Shown: piece by piece, positions 16,934 through 29,403 of the stretch
Layout: the number at the start of each line of letters is the position of its first letter
How positions within the stretch are numbered: the first letter of the stretch is position 1
Origin: an uncultured Collinsella sp.
GTDB lineage: Bacteria > Actinomycetota > Coriobacteriia > Coriobacteriales > Coriobacteriaceae
Direction of reading: 5' to 3'
Length of the DNA: 64,000 nt
Assembly (NCBI GenBank): GCA_959023295.1
Contig: CAUFBM010000001.1
Span: 1-64,000 of the forward strand
Notes under the pieces: model-generated
The model's database searches: none
What the model was told of the DNA's origin: nothing
Seen by the model: only the letters and a program-made list of their open reading frames with translations
Position numbers and translations under genes: made by a program

Positions 16934-18379
16934 ATGGCGAACAACCATATTGCGGGCGCTGCCGCCCGCACCATCGCGCCCAGTGAGCTGTGCCAGCGTA
17001 TGCTGGCTAAAACCAGCAAGGGCACCTGCGGTCCCTGCATCCTATATCTTGAGGATGGGACCATTTTTTATGGTCGTGCATGTGGTGCCGAGGGTACCGC
17101 AACCGGCGAGGTCTGCTTTAACACGTCGCTCGAGGGCTACTTTGAGGTCATGACCGATCCGAGCTATGCCGGCCAAATCGTAACCATGACCTATCCGCAG
17201 ATCGGCAACTACGGCATTGACGAGACCGATGTTCAGTCGGCCTTCCCCGGCGATACCGCTCGCCCCGCGAGCGCTCCCGCCATGCGCGGCATGGTCGTCC
17301 ACGACATGTGCGCCACGCCTTCTAACTGGCGCTCGACTGTCAGCGTGCCGGAGTACCTGCGTGCACACGGCATCGTCGCTATCGAGGGCGTCGACACCCG
17401 CGCTCTTGTGCGCCACCTGCGCGACAACGGTTCCAAGATGGGCATTATCTCGACGGAGATCTTCGACGTCGACGAGCTTGCCGAGCGCCTGTCCGCCGCG
17501 CCTACGCTGGTCGGCGAGAACCTGGTCAAGACCGTGAGCTGCCCCGAGCCTCATGCCTTTGCTGCGAGCGACCTGCCTGCTACGCATGACTTTGCGCTCA
17601 CCCCCGCCGCCCCTGCCCGCCACAAGGTTGTTGCCTACGACTGCGGCGTGAAGCGCGGCATTCTGGAGGGCCTGGTCCGCGCCGGCTGCGATCTTACCGT
17701 CGTGCCGTGGGATACGCCCGCCCAGCAGGTGCTCGACATGAATCCCGATGGCGTCTTTTTGTCCAACGGCCCCGGCGATCCCGATGCCGTGGTGGAGACC
17801 TACGAGCAGGTGCAGCAGCTGATCGGCAAGGTGCCGGTCTTTGGTATTTGCCTGGGTCACCAGATGATCAGCTTGGCGTGCGGCGCTCAGATGGAAAAGC
17901 TTAAGTTCGGCCACCGCGGTGGTAACCAGCCGGTTATGAACCTGGTGAGCCGCCGCGTGGAGATCACCGCGCAAAACCACGGCTTTGGCCTGCTGTTCCC
18001 CAGCCTGGGCAAGCTCGTCCCCGAGCTTTCGGGCGGCGAGACCGAGCACGCGGCCGATGGCGATCTGCGCGTCTGGGTGCGTCGCGGTATCGCGCCGGTC
18101 GTGATGAACGAGCGTTTCGGCCGCATTCGCCTGACGCATGTGAATCTCAATGACGGCACCGCCGAGGGCATTCAGCTGCTCGATGCGCCGTGCTTCTCGG
18201 TCCAGTACCATCCCGAGGCCTCGCCTGGCCCCACCGATGCCCACTATCTCTTTACCGCCTTTACGCGACTCATGGATGGCGAGGAAAACTATCTGGACAT
18301 CGATACCGCCAAGGACCGCCTTGCCGGCTGGAATTTCGCCGAGAACGGTTCTGCCGCGATCGAGACCGAGGAGAACTAA
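16934..18379 (+). CDS. carA: Carbamoyl-phosphate synthase small subunit
   Basis: A 481-residue glutamine amidotransferase subunit that releases ammonia from glutamine for carbamoyl phosphate, used for pyrimidines and arginine. The CarA N-terminal domain has LYLEDGTIFYGRACG and TSLEGYFEVMTDPSYAGQIV. The class I amidotransferase domain has nucleophile GICLGHQ and the HPEASPGP histidine/glutamate. It is about 100 residues longer than usual, from a roughly 30-residue N-terminal extension, a segment after AQNHGFGLLFP, and a C-terminal tail. ATG 16934 follows AAGGAGA; carB starts 1 nt after its stop. Confidence 0.96.
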   Translation: MANNHIAGAAARTIAPSELCQRMLAKTSKGTCGPCILYLEDGTIFYGRACGAEGTATGEVCFNTSLEGYFEVMTDPSYAGQIVTMTYPQIGNYGIDETDVQSAFPGDTARPASAPAMRGMVVHDMCATPSNWRSTVSVPEYLRAHGIVAIEGVDTRALVRHLRDNGSKMGIISTEIFDVDELAERLSAAPTLVGENLVKTVSCPEPHAFAASDLPATHDFALTPAAPARHKVVAYDCGVKRGILEGLVRAGCDLTVVPWDTPAQQVLDMNPDGVFLSNGPGDPDAVVETYEQVQQLIGKVPVFGICLGHQMISLACGAQMEKLKFGHRGGNQPVMNLVSRRVEITAQNHGFGLLFPSLGKLVPELSGGETEHAADGDLRVWVRRGIAPVVMNERFGRIRLTHVNLNDGTAEGIQLLDAPCFSVQYHPEASPGPTDAHYLFTAFTRLMDGEENYLDIDTAKDRLAGWNFAENGSAAIETEEN

Positions 18380-18380
18380 C

Positions 18381-21695
<3,315 letters not shown>

Positions 21696-21710
21696 TTGAC
21701 CTGGCCGGCC

Positions 21711-21787
21711 GGGGCGGGAGGCGGACACTTTCTCTCGGAAACTGGGCTTCGCGAAGTTTTCCGAGAGAAAGGACCGCCTCCCGCCCC
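21711..21787. repeat. Long hairpin A after carB
   Basis: Outer arms GGGGCGGGAGGCGG and CCGCCTCCCGCCCC are perfectly complementary; inner arms TTTCTCTCGGAAAACT-like and its near-complement extend the stem, with GGGCTTCGCGA at the tip. It may terminate carAB but has no T-tract. Confidence 0.75.
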
Positions 21788-21864
21788 AGCCTGCGGTGAC
21801 TCGGCTGCACCGTGTGCTGCAGAAGGGGCTTTGCGCGATGACTAGGGCTGAATAAAAAGTGAGT

Positions 21865-21900
21865 GTGGGCTCCGCCGTTCGTTCGAACGGCGGAGCCCAC
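21865..21900. terminator. Hairpin B, possible terminator
   Basis: Perfect 17-bp arms GTGGGCTCCGCCGTTCG / CGAACGGCGGAGCCCAC with a 2-nt centre. The sequence AATAAAAAGT precedes it and GTTAATATTT follows, so it could terminate either strand weakly. Confidence 0.55.
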
Positions 21901-21952
21901 GTTAATATTTCAGCCAACGTACGTCATGGCAATCCACGGTAGGTCGCAGGGC

Positions 21953-22034
21953 GCTTCGCGGGCGGGCCAGGCTTTATCTGAACGACTTTGCGAAGCAACC
22001 GGAGTGAAGATAAAGCCTGGCCCGCCCGCGAAGC
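21953..22034. repeat. Long hairpin C upstream of purE
   Basis: Arms 21953-21979 and 22008-22034 are perfectly complementary over 27 bp. The 28-nt loop contains CTTTGCGAAG, similar to the tip of hairpin A. It lies about 30 nt before a TATACT box (22064-22069) that could be the purE -10. Confidence 0.8.
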
Positions 22035-22132
22035 ACCACAAAGACCGCAGGGACGGGAGCAGCTATACTACTCTCAGTAGTTAAGGGTCGCGGATCCGCC
22101 GCGTCGCCGCTCTCAACAGGAGGTCTTTGTTT

Positions 22133-22597
22133 ATGGCAGATCAAAAGCCGGTTGTCGGGATCATCATGGGTTCCAAGTCCGATCTGGGCGTTATGGAAGG
22201 CTGTACCGCCGAGCTCGAGGCACTCGGTGTGCCCTATGAGCTCGTCATTGCGAGCGCGCACCGCACGCCGGCGAAGGTCCACGAGTGGGCTTCGACTGCC
22301 GCCGATCGCGGCATTAAAGTGATTATCGCCGCCGCCGGCAAGGCCGCTCACCTAGGTGGTGTCGTGGCTGCCTTTACGCCGCTGCCGGTTATCGGCGTGC
22401 CTATGAAGACGAGTGACCTGGGCGGTATGGATTCGCTGCTGTCTATGGTGCAGATGCCTTCGGGCGTGCCCGTGGCCTGCGTTGCCATCAACGGCGCTAA
22501 GAACGCCGCCATCTATGCCACGCAGATTCTTGGCGCCTGCGACCCCGAGTACCGCAAGGTTATCGAGAAGATGAAGCAGGAGATGGCCGACGCCTAA
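22133..22597 (+). CDS. purE: N5-carboxyaminoimidazole ribonucleotide mutase
   Basis: A 154-residue class I PurE that moves the carboxyl group in the purine pathway. Motifs: VGIIMGSKSDLGVMEG (phosphate binding), IASAHRTPAKVHEW (catalytic His), AAAGKAAHLGGVVAAFT, and GGMDSLLSMVQMPSGVPVACVAING. Length is normal. ATG 22133 follows AACAGGAGG. A PurK partner is expected for this class but none lies nearby. The gene stands in a block with carAB and purF/M/N but has its own leader region. Confidence 0.97.
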   Translation: MADQKPVVGIIMGSKSDLGVMEGCTAELEALGVPYELVIASAHRTPAKVHEWASTAADRGIKVIIAAAGKAAHLGGVVAAFTPLPVIGVPMKTSDLGGMDSLLSMVQMPSGVPVACVAINGAKNAAIYATQILGACDPEYRKVIEKMKQEMADA

Positions 22598-22633
22598 ACG
22601 GCTTGCCGTTCCGTTGTAATCACAGGGAGAATC

Positions 22634-23638
22634 ATGTCCGACTATCAGGGAAAACGTTTCTCGGCTTCTCAGATCCCCGATCCATCCAAGCCGGGATCGG
22701 CCCGCTCCATGCAGCATGGTCGGGCATCCTCTCCTCAGCAGGCTCGTGCGCCGCGTCCCGTAATGCCGACGTCCCATCGCCGTCAGGATACGCCGGCTGC
22801 GTATCGCCCTTCGTCATATGGCACGGCAAAGAAGCAGGCCCGGTCGACGAGGCAACCGAGCGGCGCGCCGTCCAGCTATACCGAGCCGCCGCATAAGAAG
22901 CGTCGCTCCATCATCCCCATCCTACTCATCATCGTGGGCATCGGTCTGATTGTCGCCGCCGCCGCCATCTTTATCAATGCTCAGATTGGCTATAAGCAGG
23001 CAAGCGATTCGTACCAGAAAATCGAGAAGCAATATGTAAGCGATAAGGACGCCAGCGGCGTGCCGATTGTCGACTTCGATGCACTTGCTCAGACAAACCC
23101 CGAGATTGTGGGTTGGATTTATGTGCCGGGAACCAACATCAACTATCCCGTGGTGCAGACCAACAACAACTCCAAATACCTCAACACGCTGTTCGACGGC
23201 ACGACCAATGCGTCTGGGGCCATTTTCCTGGATAGCGATGACACCGCGCCGGGAATGGTTGACCAGCAGACCACGATCTACGGCCACCATATGAATGACG
23301 GGTCGATGTTCAACGTGATTTCTGACACCACCGACCAAGCGACATTCGATAGCATCGAGTACGTGTATTACATCACGCGCGATGCAACGTATAAGCTGCG
23401 ACCGCTGGCGACCAAGGTCGTCGAGGACACGTATGCCAAGGCGCGCACGCCTAATTTTGAGGGTGACGACGGTCTCAAGAACTATCTGTCCGAGATGCTC
23501 GACGGCGCATCGGCGGTGGCGAGCGATGCGGGGGACCGCGCCACCTTGGCAACCAAGGTCGTGACACTTGTGACCTGTCGCTCGCTGTCATTTAGCAATA
23601 CGCGCGCCGTCATGGTGCTCACGCCGGTCGAGGAATAG
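22634..23638 (+). CDS. Class B sortase
   Basis: A 334-residue membrane-anchored transpeptidase that attaches surface proteins or pilins to the cell wall. A long basic, proline-rich cytoplasmic N-terminus (about 90 residues) precedes one membrane helix (PILLIIVGIGLIVAAAAIFI). The catalytic domain shows the His motif YGHHMNDGSMF (about residue 218), the Cys motif TLVTCRS (about 314) and the downstream Arg (NTRAVMVL). The NYPVVQTNNNSKYLNTLFDG segment is typical of class B. ATG 22634 has GGGAGA upstream. No substrate gene is adjacent. Confidence 0.92.
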   Translation: MSDYQGKRFSASQIPDPSKPGSARSMQHGRASSPQQARAPRPVMPTSHRRQDTPAAYRPSSYGTAKKQARSTRQPSGAPSSYTEPPHKKRRSIIPILLIIVGIGLIVAAAAIFINAQIGYKQASDSYQKIEKQYVSDKDASGVPIVDFDALAQTNPEIVGWIYVPGTNINYPVVQTNNNSKYLNTLFDGTTNASGAIFLDSDDTAPGMVDQQTTIYGHHMNDGSMFNVISDTTDQATFDSIEYVYYITRDATYKLRPLATKVVEDTYAKARTPNFEGDDGLKNYLSEMLDGASAVASDAGDRATLATKVVTLVTCRSLSFSNTRAVMVLTPVEE

Positions 23639-23696
23639 ATTGTTGAGAGTAGCCCGTCCCAAACGAGCTGCTCGATGACGGTAAAAGGGGGAAATG

Positions 23697-24113
23697 ATGC
23701 TCGAGAATGGCAAAACGATGCCTTCGATTGATGCTTGGCTGCGCGAGGCTAAGGCCGATCCGTCGGCACCTGCGTGCGGCATGTATTTGACGCATAACGG
23801 TGTGGTGCGTGCGACGCCCAAGGCCGAGGTGCGCGGAGTCGAGACAGATGGCGTGGCGCCGGGTCACAAGGTGGGCGGCATGGTCTTTGACTACGACGCC
23901 GAAAAGGTGCGGTCTGCCATCGAGGCGACGCGCGCGATGCCCGGCATCGGCTATGTGCGCGTGTGGCTGGCAAGCGGTGAGCTTTCCGTGGGCGATGACA
24001 TCATGCTCGTGCTCATTGGCGGAGACATTCGTCCGCATGTGGTCGATGCGCTGCAGGCGCTTGTCGGCACCATCAAGAACGAATGCGTGAATGAGGTCGA
24101 GCGCGAGGCATAG
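23697..24113 (+). CDS. MoaE-like protein (molybdopterin synthase large-subunit fold)
   Basis: A 138-residue protein resembling the MoaE subunit that adds sulfur to precursor Z in molybdenum cofactor synthesis. GMYLTHNGVVRATPKA matches the MoaE GxVR strand, and WLASGELSVGDDIMLVLIGGDIRPHVVDALQALVGTIKNE matches the core. Of the two conserved lysines near the C-terminus only one (IKNE) is obvious; the WK position reads NEVE, so activity is doubtful. No moaA/B/C/D gene is nearby. ATG 23697 is better spaced from AGGGGG than ATG 23694. Confidence 0.7.
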   Translation: MLENGKTMPSIDAWLREAKADPSAPACGMYLTHNGVVRATPKAEVRGVETDGVAPGHKVGGMVFDYDAEKVRSAIEATRAMPGIGYVRVWLASGELSVGDDIMLVLIGGDIRPHVVDALQALVGTIKNECVNEVEREA

Positions 24114-24147
24114 GGCTTTGCGATCGATTCGAGTCCATCTGTAGCAA

Positions 24148-24185
24148 AAGCCCGCTGGCAGTTAGACTGAACTGCCAGCGGGCTT
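24148..24185. terminator. Bidirectional terminator between convergent genes
   Basis: Perfect 16-bp arms AAGCCCGCTGGCAGTT / AACTGCCAGCGGGCTT with a 6-nt loop between the MoaE-like gene and the minus-strand CmpB-type gene. Confidence 0.85.
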
Positions 24186-24222
24186 ACTTGTCCGTTGGAA
24201 CCGACTTGCACCAGCGCCCGCG

Positions 24223-25452
24223 CTATACGCGTGTGGCGTCCTTGGGGCTCATGGTCATGCTCTGGAAGCGATTTTCCATATACTCATTATCGAAGTACGT
24301 GCCGTAGAACTGCGCAACGGGAATATCGTTGACCGTGCCGTTGACGCGCTGGTACCAGTAGTCGAGCGATTGCAGTGTCATGACGCCGTCGACCAGCATG
24401 ATGATGGTAAAGATGACGGTGGCCGAGTAGCGGCTCTTCCAGGGAATCATGTTAATGAGCTTGAGCAATTTGGGCAGCAGCAGCCTGATCCAGATGAGTC
24501 CGCCCAAGCCCCACAGGCAGGCGAAGCCCGTGCAGGTGCGTCCGCCCGTGAGCACAGCGAGCGGATCGGGCATGCCGAATAGCCTAATGTGTGAATAGCT
24601 CCACGACACCACGCCAAATGAGGTCTGCATAAACCAGCCCACAAACACCTCGAAAGCGCCGCCGATCAGGGCACTTACCAGGAAAATGATCAGAGGATTC
24701 TTTTTATAGAAGCGGTTGAGCGCCATGGTCATGAGCACCGCGCCAAATCCGTAGATGGGGCTAAAGGGGCCAAATAGCATACCGGCACGGTCCTGATAGA
24801 CGCCGGGATCGACGACGACCATATGCCAGACTTCCTCGAGAATGAGACCTAACACGCTGCAGACGAAGAATACCCAGAACAGGTTGAAGTAGTTGAGCTT
24901 GATGTAGCCCTCGCCGGTCTCATCGCGGCCGAGCATGCCCTCGGCGGCGGCGTCGCGGTCGAGCATCTCCTGCAGGCGGCGCTGCAGTTCGCGCTCCTGG
25001 CGAAGCGTAGGATCGACGGTGGCTGAAAGCGCGATGAGGATACCGAGCTGAATAGCGGGACGAAGCAAGAAGAGCCCGATACCTTGGAGCATCACGTCGA
25101 CCAAAAGCTCGACGACGGTGAATGCAATAAGGATATAGGACAGGCGGGCGGCGTTGCGGCGCTGGTTTCTGATAAGGTCCAGGCCAAAGATGATCAGGAT
25201 GACCGCGCTCGCCGCCGAGAGCATGATGCCGGCGACGATAAGGCCGACCGCGACGAGCGTGTTGTCGCCGAGCTTGGCGGCGGCGTTGCCGTTAATGAGC
25301 GCGGTGATGACCTGCCACATAAAGGCGGCGACCGACGGGAGCGTGCCCACGCCGGACAGGATGCACAGGACGGCGTACACCTTAATGATGAGGGGAATCT
25401 TCTTGACCTCCGTGGCGCTGGGGACGCTGGGGTCGAGTTCGTTTCGATCCAT
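24223..25452 (-). CDS. CmpB-type (putative ABC transporter type IV) membrane protein
   Basis: A 409-residue integral membrane protein. The N-terminal half has four or five helices (IPLIIKVYAVLCILSGVGT onward) and a charged loop ELQRRLQEMLDRDAAAEG. The C-terminal half matches the family annotated as putative ABC-transporter type IV/CmpB, with FNLFWVFFVCSVLGLILEEVWHM and GMLFGPFSPIYGFGAVLMT. No ATPase is adjacent, and function is uncertain even for characterised-looking relatives. ATG 25452 is preceded on its strand by AGAAAGG. It is a monocistronic unit facing the MoaE-like gene. Confidence 0.75.
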   Translation of the reverse strand: MDRNELDPSVPSATEVKKIPLIIKVYAVLCILSGVGTLPSVAAFMWQVITALINGNAAAKLGDNTLVAVGLIVAGIMLSAASAVILIIFGLDLIRNQRRNAARLSYILIAFTVVELLVDVMLQGIGLFLLRPAIQLGILIALSATVDPTLRQERELQRRLQEMLDRDAAAEGMLGRDETGEGYIKLNYFNLFWVFFVCSVLGLILEEVWHMVVVDPGVYQDRAGMLFGPFSPIYGFGAVLMTMALNRFYKKNPLIIFLVSALIGGAFEVFVGWFMQTSFGVVSWSYSHIRLFGMPDPLAVLTGGRTCTGFACLWGLGGLIWIRLLLPKLLKLINMIPWKSRYSATVIFTIIMLVDGVMTLQSLDYWYQRVNGTVNDIPVAQFYGTYFDNEYMENRFQSMTMSPKDATRV

Positions 25453-25690
25453 ACAGAACCTTTCTCGCTTTGTCCTAGGTTACAAGGATACGCCGCCAAC
25501 CTGCCAAAAGACAGGACGAACGTCCCAATTGCAACAATGCAACCCTCAACGGTGGACGCGGCGGCCACCTGGGGGCGTGGGCGCTTGCACTGGACAGACC
25601 AATAAAATGTTTGGCCGCAAAACGGATTATTAGCTCGGTGGGCTTTTAAAAAGCGCTGCTCATGCGCGGGGGAGCGCGTCGCGCCGTGCG

Positions 25691-25696
25691 TATAAT
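25691..25696 (+). promoter_or_regulatory. -10 box upstream of purF
   Basis: A perfect TATAAT 42 nt before the purF ATG. No convincing -35 is seen at 16-18 nt, which can indicate an activated promoter. The 25453-25690 gap otherwise holds nothing recognisable. Confidence 0.5.
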
Positions 25697-25737
25697 AAGG
25701 CGGGTAACGCCAAAATACGAGGCTCTGAGGGGATGCC

Positions 25738-27408
25738 ATGTCTCAAGAAACCATCCGCGCGGCCGAGCGTGCCGCGGGACAGGTGAACGCCATGTCGACG
25801 TATGATCCGGACTCTGACCAGCTGCATGAGGAATGCGGCGTTTTTGGTGTCTGGGCGCCCGATCGCGACGTGGCTCGACTGACGTACTTTGGCCTGCGTG
25901 CATTGCAGCACCGTGGCCAAGAATCGGCGGGAATCGCCGTGGGTGACGGCGGCACGGTTATGGTTCGCAAGGACCTGGGCCTGCTCGACCGCGTGTTCTC
26001 CAATGCCGACTTGTCGACGCTCTCCGGTCAGCTGGCCGTGGGTCATGTGCGCTACGGCACCGCCGGCGCCAAGAGCTGGGAAGCCTCTCAGCCGCACCTC
26101 TCTACCATCAATAGTGTCATTATCGCGCTCGCGCACAACGGCACCCTCGTCAACACCGACGAGCTGCGCCGCCAGCTGATCGAGCTGGGCGTGCCGTTCC
26201 TCTCCAACTCGGATTCCGAGGTCGCGACCAAACTTATCGGCTACTTTACTCAGCGTACAGGCCATCTGCGCGAGGGCATTCGCAAGACCATGGAGCTCGT
26301 GCGCGGCGGCTACGCCATGACGCTCATCAACGAGCAGGCGCTCTACGCATTCCGCGATCCGCACGGCATTCGCCCGCTTGTACTGGGCAAGCTGGTGGAC
26401 GAGGGCCTGGACCAGGCCGATGCCGCATCCGTTTCGCAGCTGCCGTCGCAGGACGGCGCCGCGACGGTCGACGCCACCACCCATGTCACCCGCGCCGGCG
26501 GCTGGGTCGTCGCCTCCGAGACCTGCGCACTCGATATCGTGGGCGCCGAGTATGTCCGTGATGTCCGTCCCGGTGAGATTTTGCGTATCAGCGCCGAGGG
26601 CCTTGTGTCCGAGCAGGGCGTGCCTGCCGCCGAAGAGCCCGCCAACTGCATCTTTGAGCAGGTCTACTTCGCCCGCCCCGATTCCATCATGAACGGCAAG
26701 AGCGTCTACGCCTGCCGTTATGACATGGGTCGTCAGCTGGCACATGAGGAGCCCGTCGAGGCCGACCTAGTCATCGGCGTGCCCGACTCCGGCCTGCCGC
26801 CCGCGGAGGGCTATTCGCACGAGAGCGGCATTCCCTTTGGCGAGGGCCTCATCAAGAACCGCTACGTGGGACGCACGTTTATCGAGCCCACGCAGGAGCT
26901 GCGTGCCATGGGCGTGCGCATGAAGCTCAACCCGCTGCGTGACAACATCGAGGGCAAGCGCCTGGTCGTCATCGATGACTCCATCGTCCGCGGCACCACC
27001 ATGGTGCAGCTTGTCAAGATGCTGCGCAACGCCGGTGCCAAGGAGATTCATATCCGCATCAACTCGCCCGAGGTCATCTGGCCGTGCTTCTACGGTATCG
27101 ATACCGACGTGCAGTCGCAGCTTATCAGCGCCAACAAGACGGTCGACGAGATTTGCGAGTACATTGGCGCCGATTCGCTGGCCTTCCTTTCGGTCGAGGG
27201 CCTGCTGAAGGTCATGCCCAAGGGCGGTTACTGCGATGCGTGCTTTACCGGCCGTTATCCCGTGGCGATTCCCGAGAGCTTTGGCCGCGACAAGTTCATG
27301 GAGGGCTTTAAGCCCCGCAACCTGGACAAGCCGCTGCACTTTGACGACGACGCCGTGGTCGAGAAATACGACGACCGCAGCTGGGAAGAGAAGCACGGCG
27401 AGGCCTAA
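25738..27408 (+). CDS. purF: Amidophosphoribosyltransferase
   Basis: A 556-residue enzyme for the first committed purine step, making phosphoribosylamine from PRPP and glutamine. An N-terminal propeptide is followed by HEECGVFGVWAP, where Cys becomes the catalytic N-terminal residue after processing. The class II amidotransferase domain shows RGQESAGIAV and AHNGTLVNTDELR. The PRTase domain has the PRPP loop VVIDDSIVRGTTM and GIPFGEGLIKNRYVGRTFI. It is about 50 residues longer than typical. ATG 25738 has GAGGGG upstream; ATG 25792 is an alternative. purM follows 155 nt later. Confidence 0.97.
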   Translation: MSQETIRAAERAAGQVNAMSTYDPDSDQLHEECGVFGVWAPDRDVARLTYFGLRALQHRGQESAGIAVGDGGTVMVRKDLGLLDRVFSNADLSTLSGQLAVGHVRYGTAGAKSWEASQPHLSTINSVIIALAHNGTLVNTDELRRQLIELGVPFLSNSDSEVATKLIGYFTQRTGHLREGIRKTMELVRGGYAMTLINEQALYAFRDPHGIRPLVLGKLVDEGLDQADAASVSQLPSQDGAATVDATTHVTRAGGWVVASETCALDIVGAEYVRDVRPGEILRISAEGLVSEQGVPAAEEPANCIFEQVYFARPDSIMNGKSVYACRYDMGRQLAHEEPVEADLVIGVPDSGLPPAEGYSHESGIPFGEGLIKNRYVGRTFIEPTQELRAMGVRMKLNPLRDNIEGKRLVVIDDSIVRGTTMVQLVKMLRNAGAKEIHIRINSPEVIWPCFYGIDTDVQSQLISANKTVDEICEYIGADSLAFLSVEGLLKVMPKGGYCDACFTGRYPVAIPESFGRDKFMEGFKPRNLDKPLHFDDDAVVEKYDDRSWEEKHGEA

Positions 27409-27447
27409 AACCTGCCATTTGGGGATAGGTTGTTTTTGGTAGGTTTT
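27407..27447 (+). repeat. AACCTGCC palindrome family, copy 1
   Basis: AAAACCTGCCA and TGGTAGGTTTT form an 11-bp stem (with G-T pairs) around a 19-nt loop. It overlaps the purF stop codon. Copies 2 and 3 at 43348-43388 and 43513-43550 share both arms and the loop pattern GRGATAGGTTTATTTT. Confidence 0.7.
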
Positions 27448-27563
27448 ACCTGCTGTTTTGTTGATTGAGCGGCGCGCGTTGTCAGGATGCGCGCCGAATG
27501 AACGCAACTATGAGCACCGTTTGGCGCCCGGGCGGCGGACGGTAGTGGGAGAGGAAGGCTCAG

Positions 27564-28667
27564 ATGAGCGACAGCAAGCATGTGACGTATGAGGATGCCG
27601 GCGTCGATACCGCCGAGGGCGGCCGCGCCGTCGACGCTATTAAGCAGATGGTCAAGGACACCAACCGTCCCGAGGTCATCGGCGGCATCGGTGGCTTTGG
27701 CGGCCTGTTCTCGGCCGCCGCGCTTAAGGATATGGAAGACCCGATCCTGATCAGCGGTACCGACGGCGTAGGCACCAAGCTCGTGCTCGCCCAGATCATG
27801 GACCGTCACGAGACGGTGGGCCAGGACCTGGTCGCCATGTGCGTCAACGACATTTTGGCTTCGGGCGCCGAGCCGCTGTTCTTCCTGGACTACGTTGCCA
27901 TCGGCCACATTGAGGCCGAGCACATGGCAAAGATCATCAAGGGCGTGGCCGATGGCTGCAAGCTCGCGGGCTGCGCGCTCGTGGGCGGCGAGATGGCCGA
28001 GCACCCCGGCGTCATGGCTCCTGCCGACTACGACCTCGCCGGCTTTACCGTGGGTGTCGTCGACCGTCCCAAGATGCTCGATCCCGCGAACGTCCGCCCC
28101 GGCGACGTCATCCTGGGCCTGCCCTCCACCGGCGTGCATTCCAACGGCTACTCGCTGGTGCGCAAAGTCATCGGCGTTGACGGCATCAAGCCGGGCACGC
28201 CCGAGGCCGCCGCTAAGGCCGAGGAGCTGAGCCGCCCGCTCGAGGAGCTCGGCGGCGCATCGCTGGCCGACGCTCTGCTGGCCCCCACGCGCATCTACGT
28301 CAAGCCGATTCTTGAGCTGCTGCGCGGTGGCGCTCCGGTGCACGCCATCGCCCACATCACCGGCGGTGGTATCACCGAGAACCTCAACCGCGCGCTTGCC
28401 GACGACGTTGATGCCGTGGTCACCCGTAACGGTGCCGAGATGGGCTGGGATGTTCCGCCCGTCATCACCTACGTGTCGCGCCAGGCAGAGCTCGCGCCCA
28501 ACGAGGCATGCAAGACCTTCAACATGGGCGTTGGACTGTGCCTGATCGTCGCCCCCGAGGACGAGGCCGCGGTGACCGAGGCCCTGGTCGCGCTGGGCGA
28601 GAAGCCGTTCCGCGTGGGCGAGTGCATCGAGGGTTCCGGTAAGGTCGTGTACTCCGATGAGCGCTAA
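27564..28667 (+). CDS. purM: Phosphoribosylformylglycinamidine cyclo-ligase (AIR synthetase)
   Basis: A 367-residue ATP-dependent cyclase for the fifth purine step. Motifs: VTYEDAGVDTAEGGRAVDAIK, the GTDGVGTKLVLA substrate loop, LVAMCVNDILASGAEPLFFLDYVA, LVGGEMAEHPGV, GLPSTGVHSNGYSLVRKV, and AHITGGGITENLNR. Length is normal. GAGAGGAAGG precedes ATG 27564. Its last 11 nt overlap purN, indicating translational coupling and matching successive pathway steps. Confidence 0.98.
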   Translation: MSDSKHVTYEDAGVDTAEGGRAVDAIKQMVKDTNRPEVIGGIGGFGGLFSAAALKDMEDPILISGTDGVGTKLVLAQIMDRHETVGQDLVAMCVNDILASGAEPLFFLDYVAIGHIEAEHMAKIIKGVADGCKLAGCALVGGEMAEHPGVMAPADYDLAGFTVGVVDRPKMLDPANVRPGDVILGLPSTGVHSNGYSLVRKVIGVDGIKPGTPEAAAKAEELSRPLEELGGASLADALLAPTRIYVKPILELLRGGAPVHAIAHITGGGITENLNRALADDVDAVVTRNGAEMGWDVPPVITYVSRQAELAPNEACKTFNMGVGLCLIVAPEDEAAVTEALVALGEKPFRVGECIEGSGKVVYSDER

Positions 28668-29364
28668 CGAGCAGATGGCTGACGCCGAGGGCCTGGACTT
28701 TGTGCCCTATACCCGTCCGACCGGCACCGATACGGCCGAGCCGCTCAAGATCGGCGTGCTCATCAGCGGTTCGGGTACCAACCTGCAGGCGCTGATCGAC
28801 CTGATCGCCGCGGATAAGCTCAATGCTTCGATTGAGCTCGTGGTGTCGAGCCGTCCTTCGGCTAAGGGCTTGCAGCGTGCCGAGCGTGCGGGCATTCAGA
28901 CGCTTACGCTGTCCAAGGATGTCTATGCCGACCCCATCGCCGCCGACGAGATCATCGCGCACGAGCTGCTCGAGCGCGGCTGCGAATATGTGGTCATGGC
29001 CGGTTACATGCGCATGGTGCACACGCCGCTGCTGGCGGCGTTTCCCAACCGCGTGGTCAACTTGCATCCGGCGCTGCTGCCGAGCTTTACCGGTGCGCAT
29101 GCGATCGACGATGCCTTTGCGCGCGGCGTCAAGGTGACCGGTGTGACCGTACATTTTGCCAACGAGATCTACGACAACGGCCCCATCATCGCCCAGCGCG
29201 CGCTGACCGTTGAGGAAGGTTGGGATGTCGACACGCTCGAGGAGCACATCCACGCGATTGAGCACGTGCTGTATCCCGAGGTAGTTCAGATGCTCGCTGA
29301 CGGTCGCGTCCACGTGCTGGAGAGCGGCAAGGTCGCAATTGATGCACCCCGCCATCGTGCGTAA
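28657..29364 (+). CDS. purN: Phosphoribosylglycinamide formyltransferase
   Basis: A 235-residue folate-dependent formyltransferase for the third purine step. After about 30 extra N-terminal residues comes KIGVLISGSGTNLQALID (GAR-binding loop), then the folate site with VMAGYMRMV, the catalytic NLHPALLPSFTGAHAIDDA and VTVHFANEIYDNGPIIAQ. ATG 28657 overlaps the end of purM by 11 nt; no closer start fits. A terminator follows 39 nt after the stop, closing the purF-M-N region. Confidence 0.96.
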   Translation: MSANEQMADAEGLDFVPYTRPTGTDTAEPLKIGVLISGSGTNLQALIDLIAADKLNASIELVVSSRPSAKGLQRAERAGIQTLTLSKDVYADPIAADEIIAHELLERGCEYVVMAGYMRMVHTPLLAAFPNRVVNLHPALLPSFTGAHAIDDAFARGVKVTGVTVHFANEIYDNGPIIAQRALTVEEGWDVDTLEEHIHAIEHVLYPEVVQMLADGRVHVLESGKVAIDAPRHRA

Positions 29365-29403
29365 AAGGATTCGCTCGGTTTTCCTTACAACGTAAACTAT
29401 CAA

